Origin: Sulfobacillus harzensis
GTDB taxonomy: Bacteria > Bacillota > Sulfobacillia > Sulfobacillales > Sulfobacillaceae
DNA: 64,000 bases
Assembly: GCF_012933365.1 (NCBI RefSeq)
Contig: NZ_JABBVZ010000001.1
Span: 56,409 to 120,408 of the forward strand
Direction: 5' to 3'
A program made the translations under genes and the position numbers. This document shows, piece by piece, positions 16,396 to 25,726 of this stretch (position 1 is the stretch's first letter; the number at the start of each line of letters is the position of its first letter). The notes beneath the pieces are model-generated. The model was given only the letters and a program-made list of their open reading frames with translations. It was not told the origin of the DNA and searched no databases.

Positions 16396-17611
16396 GCTGC
16401 CATCTCCCTTCGTGAACGCGGCGTCCTTTGGCCCTGGTCCTCGATAGGGAGACGAGCGAGAAGAGAACGACCATCGGTAAAACCAGCCAGGTCCAGTCGT
16501 GATGAACCACGGGTGGTAAGGAGGCCACGCGTTGGGTAGCGACAACGGGAACGGTGCCGACCTCTGTCGAGCCCAATGAGATAGACGCCACCCCCACCTT
16601 CTGTCCGCGGGTGATGGGTTTGCCGTCCTGGGGATGAAGCGCCGTGAGGCGAACGGTGGGGTGAACCGGTTGCCCATTTGGGACATCATAGGTCAGGGAT
16701 GCAGCGGCCGCAACCGAAACGTGCCGGCCGCCCACCTGGAGCGAACCCAGACGGGCATGATTCTGCACCAGGGTACGGGTCGTGAAGTGTTGGAAACCCC
16801 AGGTTAGGAGATTCTCGGCGTCAGGCCAGAGGCCGCTGGGCGTGTCATGCAGCAACACCTCGATTAAATAGAGTCCGTGGCGTTTGGCCGCTCCCACGAT
16901 GGTCTCATCCGCCTCAATGGTGTAGCCAATTTTGACGCCAATGGCGCCGGGATATTGGTACAGCAGCAAATTTTGGTTGTAATAAACCCGCGGCTTGGGA
17001 TCCGGCGGCAAGGTGGACTCTTTGGTCGCCACGATCTTGGCGAAAGTTGGGTTCTCCATGGCGTGGCGGGCAATGATGGCCATTCCCAGGGCGGTTACGA
17101 CATGCTTCGGATCGGGGAGCCCGTCGGGATTATCAAAATGAATGCCGGGGGCGCCCCAGGCGGCTGCCTGGGCGTTCATCAGGCGAACAAACGCCGGGAC
17201 CGACCCGGCTACGGTTCGCGCGACCGCGTAGGCGGCATCGTTGCCCGACACCAACATCATGGCGGTAACGACGCGCGGCATGGGCAACTTTTCCCCCGCC
17301 CGGAGGTAGGCGCTTGAGCCAATTTGATTTTGAGCCGCTTCGGAGACCACCACGGTGCGATTCCAGCCGTGGGTTATGGCCAAATACGCGGTCATAATCT
17401 TGGTGATGGATGCGGGGTAAAACTCGCCCCGGATATCGCGGCCATAAAGAATTTGGCCCGTATTGCCGTCAATCAGTATCGCTGCCTGAGCAGAAAGCGG
17501 GGGACCTTTGGGGACGGAGGCCGCCATCACAGGGGCTGAAGCTCCTAAGGGCCAGGCCAACGACAAAGCCGCCAGGGCTGAGAACAACAAGGGACGAATG
17601 CGGCGGGTCAC
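16388..17611 (-). CDS. D-alanyl-D-alanine carboxypeptidase-like protein (DacF type, S11)
   Basis: This 407-residue penicillin-binding protein starts at GTG 17611 behind AGGAGG. It has a signal peptide (LLFSALAALSLAWPLGASA), the S11 serine-peptidase domain and a beta-rich C-terminal domain (~280-365), then a membrane anchor at 373-390 (WTWLVLPMVVLFSLVSL). Active-site motifs are S68-x-x-K71 (PASITK) and S122-G-N124. The third motif, normally K-T-G, reads K227-I-G229 (GVKIGYT), an unusual change at a substrate-contacting residue. DacF-type enzymes trim peptidoglycan stem peptides and some act in sporulation. Here it heads an operon with two nitrilase-fold proteins and DedA. Confidence 0.87.
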   Translation of the reverse strand: MTRRIRPLLFSALAALSLAWPLGASAPVMAASVPKGPPLSAQAAILIDGNTGQILYGRDIRGEFYPASITKIMTAYLAITHGWNRTVVVSEAAQNQIGSSAYLRAGEKLPMPRVVTAMMLVSGNDAAYAVARTVAGSVPAFVRLMNAQAAAWGAPGIHFDNPDGLPDPKHVVTALGMAIIARHAMENPTFAKIVATKESTLPPDPKPRVYYNQNLLLYQYPGAIGVKIGYTIEADETIVGAAKRHGLYLIEVLLHDTPSGLWPDAENLLTWGFQHFTTRTLVQNHARLGSLQVGGRHVSVAAAASLTYDVPNGQPVHPTVRLTALHPQDGKPITRGQKVGVASISLGSTEVGTVPVVATQRVASLPPVVHHDWTWLVLPMVVLFSLVSLSRTRAKGRRVHEGRWQHG

Positions 17612-17676
17612 TCTGAGTCCTCCTAAATAATAACCATATCTGCCATTTTACCAGAATCGGCGATCCCTGCCTTTGC

Positions 17677-17682
17677 TATAAT
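17677..17682 (+). promoter_or_regulatory. Candidate -10 element for the Ppx-like gene
   Basis: A perfect TATAAT lies in the 136-nt divergent gap between the dacF-like gene and the Ppx-like/mutSL series. No convincing -35 is seen at 16-18 bp spacing. Confidence 0.35.
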
Positions 17683-17747
17683 GGGGCCAATGATGTCGGT
17701 TTATGAAATTTTTGGTCCCGTCGGACCGCGGAGAAACGAGGGAGACC

Positions 17748-18485
17748 GTGTCGCCCGTGGCTGTCATCAAGATTGGTTCCACCAGCTCCACACTCCTCAT
17801 GGCCGAGGATCTCGCTCGGCCGATGTTGCGTCGGCAGGCGCTCATGGATCTTTTTAGTTCCCCAGGTTCGCAAGCGTTGTTGGGCGTACTGGAGGAATGG
17901 GTTACAGAAACGCATCGGATGGGGGCCCGGCTGGTAGCAGCCGGGGGCGAGGCAGTGCGGCGCAATCGGGCTCTGGAGGACGCGATTAAATGCCGGGTGA
18001 GCGGATGGTGGCCGTTAAGTGGGTCGCAGGAGGGGCGGCTGGCATGGCTAGCCGTAAAGGCGGAGCGTCCCGACACCAGCGTGGTTGTCGATGTCGGAGG
18101 CGGATCCACCGAAGTGATTGATGCGCTGAGAAGTTGCAGTGTACCCAGTGGGGCGGCCCGGCCCAAGGCGTCGATCGAATGGCCGCGCTTTTCTGGTGGG
18201 GAGAGGCCGGTATTTGTTGGGGGGACGGCGGTGGCATTGGCGCGTTGGGCTCAGCGAGACCCGTTGTCTCTCGACGACGTCCGGGCCATGCAGCAAGCAG
18301 TGAGGGACGCCGATCCACGATTAGACCCGTTAGGGGCCGTGAGACGTCGGGTGCTGCCGGGAGGATTGGCAATCCTAGAGGCGATTTGCACTGCCAATGG
18401 GTGCCATCAGTTCTCGGTAAGTGAACGCGGATTGACAGAGGGGCTCTGGCTTGCAGCCAGTCTCGGACGGGCAGGGGCTCCATGA
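17748..18485 (+). CDS. Ppx/GppA-like protein
   Basis: This protein has about 245 residues. The start is uncertain: GTG 17748 lies three bases after GAGGGAG, while ATG 17703 adds 15 residues without a ribosome-binding site. It has the ASKHA-fold motifs of exopolyphosphatase/pppGpp phosphatases: phosphate-1 like VAVIKIGSTSSTLLM, LSGSQEGRLAW (family: SGEEEARLA), phosphate-2 VVVDVGGGSTEV, and the end-of-domain VSERGLTEGLW. The first motif lacks the usual Asp (D-x-G becomes K-x-G), and the protein is ~60 residues shorter than typical Ppx, so activity is doubtful. Its stop overlaps the mutS start by 4 nt, giving a coupled Ppx-like-mutS-mutL-miaA operon. Confidence 0.7.
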   Translation: MSPVAVIKIGSTSSTLLMAEDLARPMLRRQALMDLFSSPGSQALLGVLEEWVTETHRMGARLVAAGGEAVRRNRALEDAIKCRVSGWWPLSGSQEGRLAWLAVKAERPDTSVVVDVGGGSTEVIDALRSCSVPSGAARPKASIEWPRFSGGERPVFVGGTAVALARWAQRDPLSLDDVRAMQQAVRDADPRLDPLGAVRRRVLPGGLAILEAICTANGCHQFSVSERGLTEGLWLAASLGRAGAP

Positions 18486-21007
18486 CCACCAACAGAACGA
18501 TGACCCCCATGCTGGAACAGTATTTTCGACTCAAGGCGGAGCAACCGGAGGCGCTCTTGATGTTCCGCCTAGGGGACTTTTATGAGCTTTTTGATGCGGA
18601 TGCGCAAGTGGCCGCCCCTCTCTTGGATTTGCAGTTGACCTCGCGGGACGGGCGCATGCCGATGTGTGGCGTGCCGCATCATGCACTTAACCAATATGCG
18701 AAGAAACTTCTCGAAAGCGGCTACATGGTCGCCATTGCGGAGCAAATGGAAGATCCGGCTCAAGCCAAGGGGCTAGTGGAGCGGCAAATCGTGCGCGTGC
18801 TTACGCCGGGTACGGTCATTCCCGATGATGACGGTCGCTCTCCCCGGCTAGCCGTTCGCTACCGTCACCGTCAGGGCTTGGTTGCGGTGATGGCGGAGCT
18901 CTCCACGGGTTCATTGCATATCGCCGAGGTCGGGTTGTCCCGGGCAGAGCGGCAGAGTCTCGCGGACCTCTGGGCTCTCTGGGCCCCGGATGAGTATTTG
19001 AGCAACGATTCAGAGGACTTCCCCGAGGTTGGCACGCGGGTGGACGAACCGCTCTATTTCCGTCGACAGGACCGGACGGAAATGGAACGTCTTTTAACGG
19101 AGCGGCTAGGGTTGGCGGGTCTCAGGCGTTGGGGACTGGAGGATCGGATTCCCGTTCAGGAAGCTCTCTTGATCCTGTGGCGCTATTTAGAGCGAATGCA
19201 GCGGCGGACTCCTGTGCATTTGACCGACGTTCGCATCCACGGGATTGGACAGCGCCTGGCATTGTCGCCACGCGCTGTCCGCCAGCTCGATTTGGTTGAC
19301 GGTCCGCATTCGCTCTTGGCCCAGTTGGACTACACCATGACCCCGATGGGGGCGCGCCGGCTTGCCGAGTGGGTGCAGCATCCGTTGACCGACAAACAGG
19401 CGATCGACCAACGGCAGGCGGCGGTCAGCTGGTGGGTGGCGCACCCGCTCGAGCGGGCCGATCTCCGTGAATGGCTTAGAGGGGTGGGCGATCTTGGCCG
19501 GCGTGGAGCCCGCATGGCCATGGGCGTTGGCCGGCCCCGGGATGCGGCGGGAATTGGCCAGGCGCTTCGGGCGTTGCCTAAAATTTGCCGCCTGGTTGAG
19601 GAACAAGGGGTCTGGCAACCGCTTGAGGATGTTGTGATGCAAGACTTGGCGACGTTGGGTGAGGCGCTGGATGTGTTTTCGGAGACCGTGCCCGCCCGTT
19701 GGGAAGACGGACCCTTGATTCGCGCAGGTGTGTCGGACTCGCTCGATCGCTGCCGGTCGTTATTAGAGGACCAACGCGGTGCGCTTTTGGAACTTGAGCA
19801 GAAGGAACGCGAGCGTTCAGGTATTGGGAGCTTGCGGGTGGGGCTCCACCGTACCTTTGGATATTACTTGGAGGTGACGCGCAGTCAGGCCAAGACAGTC
19901 CCGAGCGACTGGCATCGGCGGCAAACAACGGCGCATACGGAACGGTTTACCTCGGAGGCACTGAGTGCGTTGGAGCAAGCCATTCGCGAGGCCGAGGCGT
20001 CCGTGTCCGCGGAGGAGCGCGCTTGGGCCGAGCGTATCCAGGCATCGGTCCGGGAGTTGGCAGGACCTATTAGCGTGGCGGCTTCGTGGCTGGCGGATGT
20101 CGATGCCCTGACGGCCCTGGCGGAAGCCGCTGTCAAGCATGGGTACCACTGCCCCCAGTTTTCTGACGGCCCCCTGTTGATACGCGGCCTCCGCCACCCC
20201 GTGCTGGAACGCGTGTTGAGCCACTACGTGACGAGCGATCTCCGGATGAGTTCCATCCATTGCACGCTTATCATCACGGGGCCCAACATGGGCGGCAAAT
20301 CCACCTTTATGCGGGCGCTGGCCCAGAATGTTATCCTCGCGCAAATGGGCAGTTGGGTTGCTGCTGAAGAGTATCAAGCACCGTTGTTTGATGCGGTGTT
20401 GACCCGAATGGGAGCGGATGATGACCTGGTGCGGGGCCAGTCCACCTTTATGGTCGAAATGGAAGAGGTGGCCGCCATATTGCACCAGGCTACGTCGGCT
20501 AGTCTAGTGCTTTTGGATGAGTTGGGGCGAGGGACGTCCACCTATGATGGCTTGGCCATCGCCGAGGCGGTGGTGGAGCGGCTGGCGATGCCGGACGGGC
20601 CGCTTGCCCTGTTCGCTACGCATTACCATGAATTGACGCAGATGGCGGACGACATGAGTCAGGTAATGAACCTGACCGTTGAGGTCCTGGAGGGACCACA
20701 AGGCCCCGTCTTTACCCATCGGGTCATCCCCGGGCAGGCATCCCGCTCCTATGGGATTGAGGTGGCGCGGCTGGCCGGGCTGCCGGCCTCGCTGGTTCGC
20801 CGCGCCGAGCACCATTTGCGGCAGTGGGAGGGATCGATGCCCACTGTTGCGACCGAGTCGCCGCAACTGGATTTTTTCCAGCCCGACCCGTTGGCTGGAC
20901 CAGTTTTGGACGCGTTGCGTGCCTTGACCCCGGACGATCTATCCCCGCGCGAGGCGTGGTTGTGGATAGCCGAGTGGCATCGGCGAATTCAAGGCCAGGA
21001 GGATTAA
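18482..21007 (+). CDS. mutS: DNA mismatch repair protein MutS
   Basis: This 841-residue MutS recognises mismatches and small loops and recruits MutL. The N-terminal mismatch-binding motif is F33-x-E35 in GDFYELF. Connector, lever and clamp domains follow. The ATPase has Walker A GPNMGGKST (600-608), Walker B LVLLDELGRGTSTYDG, and ATHYHELTQMADD. The length matches standard bacterial MutS1. It overlaps the upstream Ppx-like gene (ATGA) and its TAA shares one base with the mutL ATG. Confidence 0.97.
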   Translation: MTTNRTMTPMLEQYFRLKAEQPEALLMFRLGDFYELFDADAQVAAPLLDLQLTSRDGRMPMCGVPHHALNQYAKKLLESGYMVAIAEQMEDPAQAKGLVERQIVRVLTPGTVIPDDDGRSPRLAVRYRHRQGLVAVMAELSTGSLHIAEVGLSRAERQSLADLWALWAPDEYLSNDSEDFPEVGTRVDEPLYFRRQDRTEMERLLTERLGLAGLRRWGLEDRIPVQEALLILWRYLERMQRRTPVHLTDVRIHGIGQRLALSPRAVRQLDLVDGPHSLLAQLDYTMTPMGARRLAEWVQHPLTDKQAIDQRQAAVSWWVAHPLERADLREWLRGVGDLGRRGARMAMGVGRPRDAAGIGQALRALPKICRLVEEQGVWQPLEDVVMQDLATLGEALDVFSETVPARWEDGPLIRAGVSDSLDRCRSLLEDQRGALLELEQKERERSGIGSLRVGLHRTFGYYLEVTRSQAKTVPSDWHRRQTTAHTERFTSEALSALEQAIREAEASVSAEERAWAERIQASVRELAGPISVAASWLADVDALTALAEAAVKHGYHCPQFSDGPLLIRGLRHPVLERVLSHYVTSDLRMSSIHCTLIITGPNMGGKSTFMRALAQNVILAQMGSWVAAEEYQAPLFDAVLTRMGADDDLVRGQSTFMVEMEEVAAILHQATSASLVLLDELGRGTSTYDGLAIAEAVVERLAMPDGPLALFATHYHELTQMADDMSQVMNLTVEVLEGPQGPVFTHRVIPGQASRSYGIEVARLAGLPASLVRRAEHHLRQWEGSMPTVATESPQLDFFQPDPLAGPVLDALRALTPDDLSPREAWLWIAEWHRRIQGQED

Positions 21008-22692
21008 TGAGCAAAATTCATCTGTTGGACCCCATTGTGGCCAATCAAATTGCCGCCGGTGAGGTGGTTGAACGTCCCGCCTCGGTGGTCAAGGAACTGG
21101 TGGAGAATAGTGTGGATGCGGGATCGGCGCGTATCCACGTGGAGGTCGAGTCGGGCATCGCGCGGGTTCGGGTGCGCGACGATGGCAGCGGCATCGAGCG
21201 GGAGGATTTGCCGATGGCGCTAATGCGCCATACGACCTCCAAGATTCGCCGCCTCGAAGATCTCGAAGCCGCAACCACTTTGGGATTCCGGGGAGAGGCA
21301 CTGGCGGCCATATCCTCGGTGAGTGAACTGCGGCTGGCGTCCCGCCCCTCTGAAGCACCGGTCGGACATCAAATCTGGGTGCGTTACGGCGACGTGGCCC
21401 CGGTTGAGCCGGTAGCCATGGGAGTCGGCACCGAGGTGGAAGTGTCCCACATTTTTGCTCAGCACCCAGCGCGACTGAAGGGACTCAAGACGCCGGCACG
21501 CGAGTTTGGTGTCATCCAAGAAACAGTCCAACAGTTGGCCTTGTCTCAGCCGGAGATTCAATTCCATCTGATTCACGATGGCCGCACCGTTTTTCAGACG
21601 GCAGGCCGCGGGCATCGTCCCGAGGCGATTATGGCGGTGTTTGGCCGCGACGTCGCATCGCAGCTGCTGCCCATCGATTATGAGACGGAATCCGGCATCC
21701 GCATCGAGGGATTTGTGGCGCCAGCCCATATCCATCGGGCTAATCGGGTGGGCCAGGGCTTTTATGTCAATGGCCGTTGGGTGAGCCATTGGGGGCTTAG
21801 ATCCGTGGTTGAGGAAGCCTTTCGACCTAACCTGCCGGACCGTCGATATCCCTATTTCTGGTTTTGGTTGACCATGCCAGCCAATGAGCTGGATCCCAAT
21901 GCTCACCCCGCAAAAGCCGAGGTGCGCATCTACCGCGAGCAGGCTCTCAAAGCGGTATTATTCCGCCTCGTTCGGGATGCCTTAGTGAAGACCTCGCCCA
22001 GCCCGCGGATTGAGCCCAACGCGAGCAGCGCGGAGGCGGTGGTTGGGGCTCCGCAAAGCTGGGCGTTTGACGAATCCCTAACAGGGCCCTCAGTCCTTCA
22101 CAGCCAATATCGGCAGTTGGTTCCGTTGGGACAATGGCAGGGGAAATATATTCTCGCGCAAGGCGCTGAAGGCCTCTGTCTCATCGATCAGCACGCGGCG
22201 CATGAACGCATCTACTTTGAGCGATTCCGGCGATTAGGCCAAGAGGTGCGCCTCGCACAGCCGCTCTTGGTACCCGTGGCGGAAACATTGACTGGTCAAG
22301 AGTGGGGCTGGTTTACCACGCATGAAGAGGAGATTCGTACGTGGGGATTTGAGGTGGAGCGGTTAGGCGGCAATACCGTCGCCGTTCGCGCGGTTCCCAC
22401 GGCGTTCCACGATTTGGCGAGCCATCAGGGGCTGTTTCGGCTAGTGCTGGAGTTGATGGGCGGGAGTGATATGTCACTGCATCCGGTGTCGTGGGCGGAA
22501 GAGGCTCACTATGCCATGGCCGCCTGCAAGGCCGCGATTAAGGCTAATAGACCGCTCAGCTATCCGGAAATGGTGGCGTTGCTTGAGGACATGGCCCGCA
22601 CGGAGGATCCTCGGGGGTGTCCGCATGGACGGCCCACCATGATTGTGTTGACGTTGGAGGAGGTCGATCGCCGCTTTGGACGGAGCGGATGA
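21007..22692 (+). CDS. mutL: DNA mismatch repair protein MutL
   Basis: This 561-residue protein starts at ATG 21007 behind CCAGGAGG. The N-terminal GHKL ATPase is clear: IAAGEVVERPASVVKELVEN, DDGSGIEREDL, TLGFRGEAL and a Thr-Ser clasp in HTTSKI. The C-terminal domain carries the endonuclease motif DQHA-x2-E-x4-E (D394 to E405, DQHAAHERIYFE) and CPHGRP (538-543), so this is a nicking MutL as expected where MutH is absent. The linker between domains is short, explaining a length below the usual 600-650. The 3' end overlaps the proposed miaA start. Confidence 0.96.
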   Translation: MSKIHLLDPIVANQIAAGEVVERPASVVKELVENSVDAGSARIHVEVESGIARVRVRDDGSGIEREDLPMALMRHTTSKIRRLEDLEAATTLGFRGEALAAISSVSELRLASRPSEAPVGHQIWVRYGDVAPVEPVAMGVGTEVEVSHIFAQHPARLKGLKTPAREFGVIQETVQQLALSQPEIQFHLIHDGRTVFQTAGRGHRPEAIMAVFGRDVASQLLPIDYETESGIRIEGFVAPAHIHRANRVGQGFYVNGRWVSHWGLRSVVEEAFRPNLPDRRYPYFWFWLTMPANELDPNAHPAKAEVRIYREQALKAVLFRLVRDALVKTSPSPRIEPNASSAEAVVGAPQSWAFDESLTGPSVLHSQYRQLVPLGQWQGKYILAQGAEGLCLIDQHAAHERIYFERFRRLGQEVRLAQPLLVPVAETLTGQEWGWFTTHEEEIRTWGFEVERLGGNTVAVRAVPTAFHDLASHQGLFRLVLELMGGSDMSLHPVSWAEEAHYAMAACKAAIKANRPLSYPEMVALLEDMARTEDPRGCPHGRPTMIVLTLEEVDRRFGRSG

Positions 22693-23611
22693 ACGCATTC
22701 CTTTATTGGTGATTGCGGGGCCGACGGCGGTCGGCAAGACGGAACTTTCGCTTCGGGTGGCCGAAGCGCTGAACGGGGAGATTGTTTCCGGCGACTCTGC
22801 GGCCGTGTATCGGGGGCTCGACATCGGGTCGGCGAAGCCGTCCCGTGAGGACCGAGAACGTATCCCCCATCATTTGGTTGATGTCGTAGGTGCCGATGAG
22901 GCCTTCTCGGTCGCCGACTATCAACGCCTGGCTCAAGCAGCCGTCCAGGACATTTGGGCCCGTGGGCGACGGCCGATTGTGGTCGGCGGAACGGGGCTCT
23001 GGATTCGGGCTTTGGTGCGACACTTCAACCTGCCCCAAGACGCGGGTGAGACCGCCCTGCGCCAACAATTAACAGCCATTGGCGAGCGCGATGGTTTTGA
23101 AAGTCTGCGTCGGCAATTACGCGTCGTTGATCCTGAGAGTTATCGGGCCATTCAACCCAATGATCATCGACGTATTGTGAGGGCGTTGGAGGTGTTTCAG
23201 ACGACAGGGCGTCGCTTGGTGCGTGCGGCTCCCCAACACTCCCCTTATAACACCTGCTATTGGGTTTTGACCCGCTCTGTTTCTGACCTGCGTCAACGCA
23301 TCCAGGATCGCGTCGAAGCCATGTTGGCTAAGGGGCTGGTCGATGAAGTGATTCACCTTCTCCAACAAGGTGTAAGTCCCCAGTCGCAGTCCTTGTCCGC
23401 CATCGGATACAAAGAAACGCTTGACTGGTACTACGGCCGCCTGACGGCTGACGAGCGTGATCGATTGATTGTGCGTCATACCCAGCTGTTTGCCAAACGT
23501 CAGCTGACCTGGTTTCGATCGGAAAAGGACGCCCGCTGGCTGGACTTAAGCGCGTGGCCGCTGGACCGCGCTGTTGAAAAAATATTGGAGGTCTACCGGC
23601 AAAACACCTGA
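22676..23611 (+). CDS. miaA: tRNA dimethylallyltransferase MiaA
   Basis: This 311-residue enzyme transfers the dimethylallyl group to A37 of tRNAs reading UNN codons. Motifs include the P-loop IAGPTAVGKTELSL, DSAAVYRGLDIGSAKP (family: DSxQVYRGMDIGTAKP), PHHLVDV, VVGGTGLWIRAL and SAIGYKE. The TTG start at 22676 lies in the end of mutL; GGAGGAGG ends about 14 nt upstream, which is long, so the start is uncertain. The mutS-mutL-miaA order is widespread in Bacillota, but no hfq follows. It converges on the LysM/SleB gene and overlaps it by 19 nt. Confidence 0.93.
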   Translation: MDGADERIPLLVIAGPTAVGKTELSLRVAEALNGEIVSGDSAAVYRGLDIGSAKPSREDRERIPHHLVDVVGADEAFSVADYQRLAQAAVQDIWARGRRPIVVGGTGLWIRALVRHFNLPQDAGETALRQQLTAIGERDGFESLRRQLRVVDPESYRAIQPNDHRRIVRALEVFQTTGRRLVRAAPQHSPYNTCYWVLTRSVSDLRQRIQDRVEAMLAKGLVDEVIHLLQQGVSPQSQSLSAIGYKETLDWYYGRLTADERDRLIVRHTQLFAKRQLTWFRSEKDARWLDLSAWPLDRAVEKILEVYRQNT

Positions 23612-24576
23612 TTGCCGATGACGGCCGCGACCGGCTGACCTTCGAGCCAATTATCATTTGTCATGGATGGATTATAGAAGTAGAGCGCCCCATCCGTCGG
23701 ATCCCACCCCGAGGCTGCCGCCCTGGCCGCTGCGAGCGCCTGTTTCGATGGTGCCTGCCAAAACGTTCCGTTGGCAACCGTTTCGAATTGCCCGGGCTGA
23801 AACAAGACGCCGTCCAATGTTTTCGGATACCCTGGGGTTTTGAGACGGTTCAACGCGACCGCTGCGACGGCCACCTGCCCCAAAAAGGGTTGATTGCCGG
23901 CTTCCGCCTGCACCAAATGCGCCAGCATTAAAATGTCCTCCGGGCTTAAGTTGGCCGCCAGCGACACCCCGCCGCGATTATTCAAGGCGGGCGCCGCGCG
24001 CATCTCGGGGGCACTGAACTCCGCCTTGGGAATGCGGCCGGTGTACGGGATAAGTAGTGTTTGGCCCGGTTGAAGCTTATCCCGGGTCAGCCGGTTTTCG
24101 TGCCATAACAACACTAGTGGTACGTTGAATGCGCGCGCTACCGCGGCCAGAGTGTCGCCCGGCTTCACATGGTACACCTCGGGAATGACGAGATAGGAGC
24201 CGGCCTCAATGTCCGGATTAGACAGGTGGTTGGCCACTTCCAGGGAAGCCACCGAGACATGAAAGCGTTGCGCGAGACTCCAGAGTGTATCGCCCCAGGC
24301 AATGTGGTAGATGCGGCCTGCGGGTGGAGGTGACGGAGCCCGCTTTAAGGTGATACGAACGCGCCGGGCGATGGTCCATTGCTCCAGGGCTGGAGGGGGG
24401 CTTGTCCGAACGGTTTCCACATTTGTTTCCGGGGGAGGGGGTGAATCGGAAGTCTGGGGCATTCGCGGGGTCGCGTGAGTCATCGTGAGGCCTAAAATGG
24501 CAGCGCCAACGGCCGTGACAACGGGTTCCATCCAACGGGAGCGGGCGCGGCGCGAAATACTCGGCAGAACAGACAT
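23593..24576 (-). CDS. LysM-domain cell wall hydrolase (SleB/CwlJ type)
   Basis: This 327-residue exported protein starts at ATG 24576, 7 nt after GAGAGGAG. An N-terminal membrane or signal segment (~18-36, VTAVGAAILGLTMTHA) is followed by a Pro-rich linker, two LysM domains (~88-132 IYHIAWGDTLWSLAQRF..., ~134-178 VYHVKPGDTLAAVARAF...) that bind peptidoglycan glycan chains, and a C-terminal Hydrolase_2 domain (~210-327). That domain has LAHLVQAEAGNQPFLGQVAVAAVALNR, the SleB-type signature with the candidate catalytic Glu. SleB-type enzymes are lytic transglycosylases acting on spore cortex or vegetative wall. It diverges from the spoVK-like gene; a sporulation link is plausible but no clear sigma-E/sigma-K promoter was seen. 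Confidence 0.88.
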   Translation of the reverse strand: MSVLPSISRRARSRWMEPVVTAVGAAILGLTMTHATPRMPQTSDSPPPPETNVETVRTSPPPALEQWTIARRVRITLKRAPSPPPAGRIYHIAWGDTLWSLAQRFHVSVASLEVANHLSNPDIEAGSYLVIPEVYHVKPGDTLAAVARAFNVPLVLLWHENRLTRDKLQPGQTLLIPYTGRIPKAEFSAPEMRAAPALNNRGGVSLAANLSPEDILMLAHLVQAEAGNQPFLGQVAVAAVALNRLKTPGYPKTLDGVLFQPGQFETVANGTFWQAPSKQALAAARAAASGWDPTDGALYFYNPSMTNDNWLEGQPVAAVIGNQVFCR

Positions 24577-24733
24577 GGACACACTCCTCTCGGGTTTGTC
24601 CTATGGTTATTCGACATAATGGCAGAATTGGCCTGCTAAAAATTGGCAAATCCGAAAAAGAGTTTTGATGGCTTAGCGGGACAGATTTTCCCTTCCCATT
24701 CGCATAGTGTTATGTGAGCGAGGAGGGGATACG

Positions 24734-25726
24734 GTGTCTGAGGTTGTTTCGCCCGAATTGAATCCAGGGTCGGAGGAAGAGGTTTTTCACTGGATTGAAG
24801 CGGGCCGTTTGGCGCCTGACCGGGCGGTGCAGCTGTTGGCCCGCTTTCAGTCCGCTCCCGGCACATTGCCAGCGACCGTTCGTCGCGAGCGTCAAGAACC
24901 CGATCGGGAAACACCTGACGAAGTGCTGGCGGATTTGGATCGCTTAGTCGGGCTGCAGGAAATAAAGCGTGTGGTCCACGACATTCGTGCCTTTGTTGAA
25001 ATTCAAAGGCTGCGCATCGAGGTTGGCCTTACCCGCAATCATCAGTCGTTTCACATGGTGTTTTCTGGGGCTCCCGGGACCGGCAAAACAACCGTAGCCC
25101 GGATGGTGGGGCGCCTCTTTAAGTCGCTCGAGGTGTTGTCCAAGGGACACTTAGTGGAGGTGGAGCGGGCCGACTTGGTCGGCGAATACATTGGACATAC
25201 CGCCCAGAAAACCCGCGACGTGATTAAGCGGGCAATGGGAGGCGTCTTGTTCGTCGATGAGGCCTATAGTCTCGCACGCGGAGGCGAGAAGGACTTCGGC
25301 AAAGAGGCCATCGACACCCTGGTGGCGGGGATGGAAAATTACCGCGACGATCTCCTTGTCATATTAGCGGGATATCCAGATGAGATGGCCTGGTTCATGG
25401 GCAGCAACCCGGGGCTTTTATCGCGTTTTCCTATTCGGCTGGCCTTTCCTGACTACAACGCGGAAGATTTGGTTCGCATTGCCCGGCGCATGGTGCAAGA
25501 ACGAGACTATCGATTGTCCCAAGATGCCGAGGCGGGGCTTCTTCGCCTACTTTCCGACAATGAGGGTTATTGGCATAAAAATGCGGGGAACGCCCGCATG
25601 GTGCGAAACCTTCTGGAGCACGCCATTCGCCGTCAGGCGGTGCGGCTCAATGCCCGGCGCACGCCGTTGACGCGACACGACTTGATGCATCTTTGTTGGC
25701 AGGACTTTGAGGGAGGTCTGTCTTAG
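24734..25726 (+). CDS. spoVK: SpoVK-like AAA+ ATPase (CbxX/CfqX family)
   Basis: This 330-residue ATPase starts at GTG 24734 behind AGGAGGGG. After a ~60-residue N-terminal region comes a CbbX-type AAA+ module: VGLQEIKRVV, Walker A GAPGTGKT (112-119), DLVGEYIGHTAQKT, Walker B with D175-E176 (LFVDEAYSLARGG) and an arginine-finger region LLSRFPIRLAFPDY. In Bacillus, SpoVK is needed late in sporulation; related proteins remodel enzyme complexes such as RuBisCO. The N-terminal part is shorter than or unlike Bacillus SpoVK, so naming rests on the AAA module and the miaA...ynbB context. The stop shares one base with the next GTG. Confidence 0.85.
   Translation: MSEVVSPELNPGSEEEVFHWIEAGRLAPDRAVQLLARFQSAPGTLPATVRRERQEPDRETPDEVLADLDRLVGLQEIKRVVHDIRAFVEIQRLRIEVGLTRNHQSFHMVFSGAPGTGKTTVARMVGRLFKSLEVLSKGHLVEVERADLVGEYIGHTAQKTRDVIKRAMGGVLFVDEAYSLARGGEKDFGKEAIDTLVAGMENYRDDLLVILAGYPDEMAWFMGSNPGLLSRFPIRLAFPDYNAEDLVRIARRMVQERDYRLSQDAEAGLLRLLSDNEGYWHKNAGNARMVRNLLEHAIRRQAVRLNARRTPLTRHDLMHLCWQDFEGGLS

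Noticed and set aside
20824..21006. A mutL start at 20824 within the mutS gene
   Set aside because: ATG 21007 has a proper ribosome-binding site and matches the family N-terminus; the upstream extension is mutS sequence in another frame.
22676..23611. hfq downstream of miaA
   Set aside because: The expected Bacillota neighbour was looked for but the next gene is a convergent LysM/SleB hydrolase; no Hfq-like ORF found.
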